Of a DNA stretch of 11,155 nucleotides, positions 6,413 through 11,155 are shown one piece after another (the stretch's first letter is position 1; each line of letters begins with the position of its first letter). The notes beneath the pieces were generated by a model. It had not been told where the DNA came from. It was given only the letters and a program-made list of their open reading frames with translations, and ran no database searches. The position numbers and the translations under genes were made by a program. This DNA comes from JAZRUF01 sp045636205. GTDB taxonomy: Bacteria; Bacillota; Clostridia; Oscillospirales; JAAYXM01. The DNA is taken from contig JAZTXE010000038.1 in the NCBI GenBank assembly GCA_045636205.1, positions 1 to 11,155 of the forward strand, in the 5' to 3' direction.

Positions 6413-6434
6413 GGTAATTGATGGTACAATTACC
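6413..6434. repeat. Perfect inverted repeat at the folT transcription start
   Basis: GGTAATTG, 6 bp, CAATTACC. It begins about where the folT transcript should start, so it is either an operator or a hairpin at the very 5' end of the riboswitch transcript. Confidence 0.6.
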
Positions 6435-6439
6435 TAGAT

Positions 6440-6468
6440 ATTATACTATGAATTTATGACAAATGGCA
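6440..6468 (-). promoter_or_regulatory. Probable folT promoter
   Basis: A perfect TATAAT lies at 6440-6445 on the minus strand, about 41 nt before the aptamer's first stem. The hexamer 17 bp upstream, TGCCAT (6463-6468), is a weak -35. The -10 is convincing; the -35 is not. Confidence 0.5.
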
Positions 6469-6485
6469 TTGGTAAAACTACTAAA

Positions 6486-6500
6486 ATTTCGTGTCGAAAT
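6486..6500. repeat. Small perfect dyad upstream of pyruvate kinase
   Basis: ATTTCG, TGT, CGAAAT, centred about 57 nt before the pyk start codon. No well-spaced promoter for pyk could be identified between 6446 and 6549, so whether this overlaps a promoter is unknown. Confidence 0.45.
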
Positions 6501-6549
6501 ATAGGGAAATTTAACAATCGCCTCTGTCGCTTTGAATGGAGAAGATATT

Positions 6550-7977
6550 ATGCGAAAAACAAAGATAATTTGCACTCTCGGTCCTGCGACCGACAGTGAA
6601 GAAATGATAACCGGACTTATAGAAAACGGAATGAATGTAGCGCGACTCAATTTCAGCCACGGATCATATGATGAGCACAGTCGCCGCATTGATATGGTAA
6701 AACGCGTGCGTGAGCGTCTTTGCGCCCCTGTAGGCATTATGCTTGATACTAAGGGTCCGGAAATACGCCTGGGTATTTTTGATAAAAACAAAGTGGAGCT
6801 TGCACCCGGTCAGGTTTTTACTCTTACGTCCAAAGAAATTGTCGGAAACGAAGAGAGAGCAAGTATAAGCTATGAAGGTCTTCCGAAGGAAGTTGAAATC
6901 GGTACACGTATCCTCATTGATGATGGGCTTATTGAAATGGAAGTCGAGGAAAAAAACGGCGATGAGGTTAAATGCCGCGTGAAAAACGGCGGAATCGTGT
7001 CTGACAGAAAATCTGTAAACGTGCCTGATATTACGCTCAATGTCCCATTTGTAAGTGATAAGGACAGGCAGGATTTGCTCTTTGGCATCGAACAGGATGT
7101 TGACTTTATTGCCGCATCTTTTACCAGAAGTGCTGCAGATATTCTGGAGATGAAGCGTATCCTTGAAGCAAACAACGGCGGTGGCATACAGTTGATAGCA
7201 AAAATTGAAAACGGAGACGGTGTCAGGAATGTCGACGAGATACTCGAGGTATGCGACGGAATAATGATTGCCCGCGGTGATATGGGCGTTGAAGTGCCGT
7301 TTGAAGAGCTTCCCAATATCCAAAAGAAGCTCATAAGCAAGTGTTACCGTACCGGAAAGCGTGCAATTACCGCAACACAAATGCTTGATTCCATGATAAA
7401 AAATCCCAGACCTACCCGTGCGGAGACCACAGATGTAGCAAACGCTGTCTACGACGATACCAGCGCCATAATGCTTTCGGGCGAAACCGCCGTAGGTAAA
7501 TATCCTATTGAGAGCCTTAAAACAATGTCACGCATTGCAGAACGTGCAGAGCAGGAAGTTGATTACGTAGCCAAATTAAAGGAGATGCCCGGATTTCGCA
7601 TGCCGAGCATTGCAAACGCGATTGCCCATGCCACATGCTCGACCGCCCATGACCTGGGCGCAGCTGCAATTATTAATTTCACACGCTCAGGAAACAGTGC
7701 ACGTATGATTTCAAGCTATCGTCCAAAGTGCCCGATAATTTCATGCACTGAGATTCAAAAGAATTTTTATCAGATGTCAATGTCTTGGGGCTTGCTTCCG
7801 GTGATGGCGCAGGAACAAAGCAGCACAGATGAGCTGTTTGCTCATGCAGTGGAGCGGGCGCTAAGCACCAAGCTTGTAAAGCCTGGTGACCTTACAGTTC
7901 TCACTGCCGGCGTTCCGGTAGGAGTGAGCGGCTCTACCAATATTCTCAAAGCGCATGTGATAAGTGAAAATGTGTAA
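6550..7977 (+). CDS. pyk: Pyruvate kinase
   Basis: It converts phosphoenolpyruvate and ADP to pyruvate and ATP, the last step of glycolysis, in the cytosol. The 475 residues cover the A, B and C domains. KIICTLGPAT opens the barrel (5-14), followed by ARLNFSHGS (31-39, with R32, N34 and S36) and LDTKGPEIR (65-73). The B domain spans about 70-170. The active-site motif IAKIENGDG (216-224, K218 and E220) is followed by IARGDMGVEVP (240-250, D244) and ATQMLDSM (275-282). The extra C-terminal phosphohistidine-type domain of many Bacilli enzymes is absent, so this is the short form. ATG 6550 is preferred over the in-frame TTG 6532 because GGAG (6538-6541) lies 8 nt upstream and the conserved N-terminus begins there. 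It diverges from folT. No terminator is visible after the stop. Confidence 0.97.
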   Translation: MRKTKIICTLGPATDSEEMITGLIENGMNVARLNFSHGSYDEHSRRIDMVKRVRERLCAPVGIMLDTKGPEIRLGIFDKNKVELAPGQVFTLTSKEIVGNEERASISYEGLPKEVEIGTRILIDDGLIEMEVEEKNGDEVKCRVKNGGIVSDRKSVNVPDITLNVPFVSDKDRQDLLFGIEQDVDFIAASFTRSAADILEMKRILEANNGGGIQLIAKIENGDGVRNVDEILEVCDGIMIARGDMGVEVPFEELPNIQKKLISKCYRTGKRAITATQMLDSMIKNPRPTRAETTDVANAVYDDTSAIMLSGETAVGKYPIESLKTMSRIAERAEQEVDYVAKLKEMPGFRMPSIANAIAHATCSTAHDLGAAAIINFTRSGNSARMISSYRPKCPIISCTEIQKNFYQMSMSWGLLPVMAQEQSSTDELFAHAVERALSTKLVKPGDLTVLTAGVPVGVSGSTNILKAHVISENV

Positions 7978-8004
7978 TTTTTGCAATAACCGCAGCGCAT
8001 ATGC

Positions 8005-8033
8005 TTGACTACTGCAAGTGTATACTATATAAT
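8005..8033 (+). promoter_or_regulatory. Strong promoter of the second oxidoreductase-alkD unit
   Basis: TTGACT (8005-8010), a 17-bp spacer and a perfect TATAAT (8028-8033). Predicted start is near 8040, leaving a 30-nt leader with AAAAGGAG (8054-8061) 9 nt before the ATG. It is the best promoter in the window and lies 27 bp after the pyk stop. Confidence 0.87.
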
Positions 8034-8070
8034 TTTATAAAACCTAAAACGATAAAAGGAGCATTTAATT

Positions 8071-9105
8071 ATGAAGACTTTGCGTACAGCGGTTATCGGT
8101 CTGGGCAGAATAGGCTGGGCAGTTCATATCCCGCAGATAATTTCTCATGACGGATTTGAGCTTGTTGCGGCAGTGGATACCAATAGTGAGCGTCTTGAAG
8201 AATTTAAGGAGAAATACGGCACTAACGGATATAACGATTTAAAGGAAATGCTTGATGCTGAGAAGCCGGATTTGGTTGTAATCGCATCGCCTACCCATCT
8301 GCATAAAGAGCAGGCTGTCATTGCCATGGAGCATGGTGCGGATGTATTCTGCGATAAACCGGTTGCAAAAAGTATAGACGAAGTGCATGAGATGGATGAG
8401 GCGGCAAAACGCTTTGGACGCAAGCTCATGGTCTATCAGCCGCATCGTGCGTTTGCAGTGGTAAATACTCTGAAGAAGATTATAGCTGAAAACAAAATCG
8501 GTCAGATATTTATGATTAAGCGTGCAAATTCAGGATATACAAGAAGAAATGACTGGCAGGCGCTAAAACAGTACGGAGGCGGAATGCTCAATAATTATGG
8601 TGCGCATTTTATTGATCAGTTGCGCTATATTGTTGAGGAAGATTTGAGTGTTGTTTCCTGTATGTGCGATTGCGTTGCAACTCTCGGCGACGCAGATGAC
8701 GTTGTAAAGATTCTTATGAAATCAGAGTCCGGTATAACTATGGATTTGGATATAAATCAGGCAACTGCATATCCGGTGACCGGCTGGACGGTATTCGGAA
8801 AGTACGGAACTATTCTGTCTGAAATGGACGGCACCAATGAATTCAAAGTAAAATACATAATTCCGGAGGAGTGTCCACCAATTGAGATGCAGGAAGGTCT
8901 TGCTGCTGCCGGACGCAAATACTCTCAGGATCCTCCACTTCCGTGGCATGAAGAAATTGTTCAGGTAGAAGAGGAAAACGCGATAGATTTCTATGAAAAA
9001 TGTTATGAGTACTTCGCGCTTGACAAAGAAGCGTTTGTCCCGTTTGAACAGACTGTAAAGCTGATGACCCTTATTGACGAGTGCCATTCCATTGCGGGGG
9101 TATAA
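8071..9105 (+). CDS. Gfo/Idh/MocA-family NAD(P)-dependent oxidoreductase (second copy)
   Basis: The 344 residues have the same two-domain plan as the protein at 1918 but are clearly distinct in sequence. The Rossmann motif is AVIGLGRIGWAVHIP (7-21), the lysine motif is CDKPVAKS (94-101, an Asp-Lys-Pro variant of the usual Glu-Lys-Pro), and the C-domain shows YGGGMLNNYGAHFIDQLRY (168-186) with H179 and D182. The enzyme should transfer hydride to or from a sugar-like hydroxyl; substrate is not predictable. The HIPQI segment after the Rossmann loop recalls sugar dehydrogenases acting on unphosphorylated substrates, but that is weak. AAAAGGAG fixes the start. The next gene begins 3 nt after its stop codon, so co-transcription with the AlkD-like gene is likely although their functions show no obvious link. 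Confidence 0.9.
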   Translation: MKTLRTAVIGLGRIGWAVHIPQIISHDGFELVAAVDTNSERLEEFKEKYGTNGYNDLKEMLDAEKPDLVVIASPTHLHKEQAVIAMEHGADVFCDKPVAKSIDEVHEMDEAAKRFGRKLMVYQPHRAFAVVNTLKKIIAENKIGQIFMIKRANSGYTRRNDWQALKQYGGGMLNNYGAHFIDQLRYIVEEDLSVVSCMCDCVATLGDADDVVKILMKSESGITMDLDINQATAYPVTGWTVFGKYGTILSEMDGTNEFKVKYIIPEECPPIEMQEGLAAAGRKYSQDPPLPWHEEIVQVEEENAIDFYEKCYEYFALDKEAFVPFEQTVKLMTLIDECHSIAGV

Positions 9106-9108
9106 TGG

Positions 9109-9801
9109 ATGATTGCCGCTGTCAGTAAAATCAGAGACGAGCTTTTTTTGCGTCAGGATGTCGAATACAGGGATTTCCATTCCCATTTGATGCCGACGGT
9201 TGAAAAAGATAGAGTAATCGGAGTGCGTACACCCGACCTACGTAAGTATGCGGCAGAGATTTCAGGAAGTAAAGAAGCGGAAGAGTTTTTAAAAGCTCTT
9301 CCGCATTACTATTACGAGGAAAATAATCTCCATGCATTCTTACTTGAAAAAGTAAAGGATTATGATGCGCTTATCTGTGCATTGGATGAATTTCTGCCGT
9401 GTGTTGATAACTGGGCGACGTGTGATATGATGTCGCCGAAAATCTTTAGCCGTAACTTATCTCGGTTGCACAGTAAGATAGCCGAATGGCTTTCTTCCGA
9501 AAACACATACGCGGTTCGTTTTGCCATTGTAACTTTAATGAAACTTTATTTAACCGATCAAACCTTTTTGCCTGAATATGCAGAATTGGTGGCTAACGTA
9601 AAAAGCGAGGAGTATTATGTTAAAATGGCAGTCGCCTGGTATTTTGCAACCGCTCTCTGCTTTCAATACGATGCTGTAATTACGTATTTAACCGAGCGTA
9701 GATTGGACGATTGGACGCATAATAAAACCATCCGTAAGGCCATTGAAAGCAGGCGCATTACGGATGATTGTAAGAAGTATCTTAGAACTTTGCAAGTGTA
9801 G
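9109..9801 (+). CDS. alkD: DNA alkylation repair protein, AlkD-like glycosylase
   Basis: AlkD-family proteins are all-helical HEAT-like repeat DNA glycosylases that remove positively charged alkylated bases (3-methyladenine, 7-methylguanine) without flipping them. The length (230 residues) fits Bacillus AlkD. The likely catalytic cluster is visible: VDNWATCD (99-106) supplies W102 and D106, YAVRFAIVTLM (134-144) supplies R137, and the later MAVAWYFA (173-180) supplies W177. ATG 9109 follows the upstream stop by 3 nt. Its ribosome binding site is weak, a GGGGG run 8 nt upstream (9096-9100), so translation may depend on coupling with the preceding gene. Its stop is 1 nt from the stop of the convergent HAD gene. 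Its terminator appears to lie within that neighbour (9831-9867). Family assignment is good; substrate range is inferred. Confidence 0.9.
   Translation: MIAAVSKIRDELFLRQDVEYRDFHSHLMPTVEKDRVIGVRTPDLRKYAAEISGSKEAEEFLKALPHYYYEENNLHAFLLEKVKDYDALICALDEFLPCVDNWATCDMMSPKIFSRNLSRLHSKIAEWLSSENTYAVRFAIVTLMKLYLTDQTFLPEYAELVANVKSEEYYVKMAVAWYFATALCFQYDAVITYLTERRLDDWTHNKTIRKAIESRRITDDCKKYLRTLQV
9729..9766 (-). terminator. Possible terminator of the HAD gene, inside the alkD coding region
   Basis: A perfect 9-bp inverted repeat, CATCCGTAA with TTACGGATG (9729-9737 and 9758-9766), has a 20-nt interior that adds a few GC pairs. On the minus strand it is followed by GTTTTATT. It sits about 37 nt beyond the HAD stop codon. 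The T-tract is short, so this is tentative. Confidence 0.35.
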
Positions 9802-9802
9802 C

Positions 9803-10453
9803 CTAATCGATTAAAAAAGAAAGAAGCTCAGCGGGGGTATCTGCAAATTTGATACCGCCGCTTTTTTCTAAAACTTCGCGTGAACGGAACCCCCATGTTA
9901 CACATATGCAGTCAACCCCTGCTGCATCGGAAACCGTTATATCCCCCTCAGAATCGCCTATGTAGACTGATTCGCATGCGGATACACCAAGCTCATCAAG
10001 CGCCGCAAAAACCATATCCGGAGCCGGTTTACGTTTTATATCGGGTGTCTCACCAAGTGCGGTCTTAATTCTCTCGCCAAAATAAAAAGTGTTTAACTTC
10101 TTAACTGCAGCATCAAACTTGTTTGATACAATCGCGGTTTTTATGCCTTGTTCATTTAAAGCATCCAACACCTTGAGAATTCCATCGTATGGTTTTGTTT
10201 TGCAACGTGAATGAGCAGCGTAATACAGCTTGAAAGTTTTTAAAACCGCATTGATTGTCTCCTCGTCACATTCGTCAGGCACTGACCGTGTAATCAGGTT
10301 TGCTACGCCGTTTCCCACAAATGAGCGTATTTCATCTATCGTGCGCTTGGGGAATGAATGAAATTCCAGCGCGTAATTTACCCCATCGGCTAAGTCGTCA
10401 AGCGTATCCAAAAGAGTGCCGTCTAAGTCAAATATCACAGCTTTGTATTTCAT
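9803..10453 (-). CDS. HAD-superfamily hydrolase, phosphoglycolate phosphatase-like
   Basis: The 216 residues show all four HAD motifs in order: motif I DLDGTLLDT (9-17; D9 nucleophile, D11 acid/base), motif II AIVSNK (107-112; S110), motif III RKPAPDM (141-147; K142), and motif IV IGDSEGD (165-171; D167 and D171). The helical cap between motifs I and II (about 16-85) is the C1 type of the Gph/PGP branch. Such enzymes remove phosphate from 2-phosphoglycolate, which can arise from repair of oxidised DNA ends, but many act on other small phosphates or pyrophosphate, so the name is a family label. AGGAGG (10463-10468 on the complement) 9 nt upstream fixes the ATG. No promoter is obvious between it and the ileS terminator, so read-through from ileS may supply transcription. 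Confidence 0.88.
   Translation of the reverse strand: MKYKAVIFDLDGTLLDTLDDLADGVNYALEFHSFPKRTIDEIRSFVGNGVANLITRSVPDECDEETINAVLKTFKLYYAAHSRCKTKPYDGILKVLDALNEQGIKTAIVSNKFDAAVKKLNTFYFGERIKTALGETPDIKRKPAPDMVFAALDELGVSACESVYIGDSEGDITVSDAAGVDCICVTWGFRSREVLEKSGGIKFADTPAELLSFLID
9831..9867 (+). terminator. Terminator for the alkD unit, inside the opposing HAD gene
   Basis: An 11-position stem with one mismatch (GCGGGGGTATC, 9831-9841, with GATACCGCCGC, 9851-9861) and a 9-nt loop is followed directly by TTTTTT (9862-9867) on the plus strand. It lies 30 nt after the alkD stop and overlaps the last codons of the HAD gene on the other strand. Confidence 0.75.
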
Positions 10454-10474
10454 TTATACAAACCTCCTGAATTT

Positions 10475-10510
10475 AAACCCTTAGGTCAGTTTTATCCGAC
10501 CTAAGGGTTT
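10475..10510. terminator. Terminator after ileS, upstream of the HAD gene
   Basis: A perfect 13-bp stem (10475-10487 with 10498-10510, arm AAACCCTTAGGTC) with a 10-nt loop lies 8 nt beyond the ileS stop. On the minus strand the tail is only TTTAAATT, so termination may be partial. The HAD ribosome binding site follows within 7 nt. Confidence 0.75.
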
Positions 10511-10518
10511 TGTGTAGT

Positions 10519-11155
10519 TTAATTCTTTTTTACGCCTAAGGTTATCTTTTCGCCGTTAATATCCCATTCCATGGAGAAACCATCCATCTGACCGTTTACT
10601 ATGCTGTCAGCTAAAACATCCGAGGATATTTTAGCACCATTGTTTGCAAGAACGTTTGCGATGGTCTCGCTTCCTACGTGATATACGGTTATATGGTCCA
10701 TAACCTCAAATCCGGCTTCCTTACGCATGGACTGGATTTTGCTTACGAGCTCACGAACATAACCCTCTTCAATCAGCTCGTCGGTGAGTGCAGTGTCAAG
10801 AACTACGGTAATTCCGCGGTCTGACAGTGCAGCATAACCGTCTTTCTGTGCAGTGTCGATAAGAAGCTCTTCTTCTGTAAGCTTAACATCTCCGGTGGAC
10901 AGCGTAACAGTTACAAATCCTGTTTCGTCAAGCTCTTTCTTAGCTGCGGTTCCGTCAAGCTCAGCAAGCGCATTGCGAAGCTCACCCAATTGCTTTCCGA
11001 ATTTCTGACCTAAAAGCTTAAGCTGCGGCTTGAAAGTGTAGGATATAAATTCAGAGCTGTCCTTTACAAAGCTCATGCTCTTTACGTTTAATTCGTCTAA
11101 AATAATCTGCTGATAGAGAACATCGAGCTCGCGCTCAGCCTGAACAAACATTTTT
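10519..11155 (-). CDS. ileS: Isoleucyl-tRNA synthetase, C-terminal part (type 2-like)
   Basis: The frame stays open past the right edge, so the methionine at 11151 is internal. About 211 residues of the C-terminus are visible. The characteristic run is a repeat-like region ending in DRGITVVLDTALTDELIEEG, followed by YVRELVSKIQSMRKEAGFEVMDHI, typical of the C-terminal domain of long bacterial/eukaryote-like IleS proteins. No cysteine occurs in this stretch, so the zinc-binding tail of type 1 bacterial IleS (as in Escherichia coli) is missing. IleS charges tRNA(Ile) with isoleucine in the cytosol and edits valine; those domains lie outside the window. A terminator follows its stop (10475-10510). 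The family is secure; type 2 status is inferred from the tail alone. Confidence 0.92.
   Translation of the reverse strand, partial: KMFVQAERELDVLYQQIILDELNVKSMSFVKDSSEFISYTFKPQLKLLGQKFGKQLGELRNALAELDGTAAKKELDETGFVTVTLSTGDVKLTEEELLIDTAQKDGYAALSDRGITVVLDTALTDELIEEGYVRELVSKIQSMRKEAGFEVMDHITVYHVGSETIANVLANNGAKISSDVLADSIVNGQMDGFSMEWDINGEKITLGVKKN

Noticed and set aside
6664..7380. A 238-codon open frame on the minus strand inside pyruvate kinase
   Set aside because: Antisense shadow of a strongly conserved enzyme gene; no domain signature.
7978..8004. Terminator for pyk directly after its stop
   Set aside because: Only a TTTTT run and short GCATATGC palindrome are present; no stem followed by a T-tract could be found.
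9074..9106. TTGACG...TATAAT as a separate promoter for alkD
   Set aside because: The spacer is 21 bp, and the TATAAT is formed by the stop codon and start region; 17 bp is the rule for the other promoters here.
8722..9186. A 154-codon minus-strand open frame across the oxidoreductase-alkD boundary
   Set aside because: Overlaps two well-supported plus-strand genes and shows no family features.
1..11155. CRISPR arrays, tRNA or rRNA genes, insertion-sequence ends, toxin-antitoxin pairs
   Set aside because: I looked for spaced direct repeats, cloverleaf-like arms, terminal inverted repeats around a transposase, and small paired genes, and saw none.

Overview
This 11.2-kb window looks like ordinary chromosome of a member of the Clostridia (Bacillota) of moderate GC. 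The pointers are strong AGGAGG-type ribosome binding sites, TTGAxx/TATAAT promoters with 17-bp spacers, DegV, BacA-type UppP, an ECF folate transporter with a tetrahydrofolate (THF) riboswitch, and a type 2-like IleS C-terminus. I cannot name a genus. The only clearly mobile-element material is at the left edge.

Layout. 1-1297 (+): the 3' part of a phage or conjugative-element 'polyvalent' protein with a MuF-C-like domain; it enters from outside the window and ends abnormally. 1284-1763 (-): a YbaK/EbsC-type Cys-tRNA(Pro) deacylase, whose terminator lies inside the tail of the first ORF. 1918-2988 (+): a Gfo/Idh/MocA oxidoreductase. 3035-4472 (-): a two-gene operon of a membrane-anchored XRE regulator followed by undecaprenyl-diphosphatase UppP. 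4741-5607 (+): a DegV-family fatty-acid-binding protein. 5653-6198 (-): the folate ECF substrate-binding subunit FolT, preceded by a THF riboswitch (6289-6399) and a predicted Shine-Dalgarno-sequestering stem. 6550-7977 (+): pyruvate kinase. 8071-9801 (+): a second Gfo/Idh/MocA oxidoreductase and an AlkD-like DNA glycosylase, probably co-transcribed. 9803-10453 (-): a phosphoglycolate-phosphatase-like HAD hydrolase. 10519-11155 (-): the C-terminal part of isoleucyl-tRNA synthetase, continuing past the right edge.

The genes are mostly short, independently controlled housekeeping units (translation quality control, cell-wall lipid recycling, folate uptake, glycolysis, DNA repair, metabolite clean-up) separated by well-formed hairpin terminators. 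I see no defence system, CRISPR array, tRNA, rRNA, or complete transposon.

The parts most worth a second look are: the compositional mosaic and abrupt end of the polyvalent-protein remnant; the riboswitch, which folds convincingly by hand, with its anti-Shine-Dalgarno element; terminators that appear to lie inside the opposing gene at the alkD/HAD convergence; and the regulator-UppP operon. I found no convincing entirely new system.
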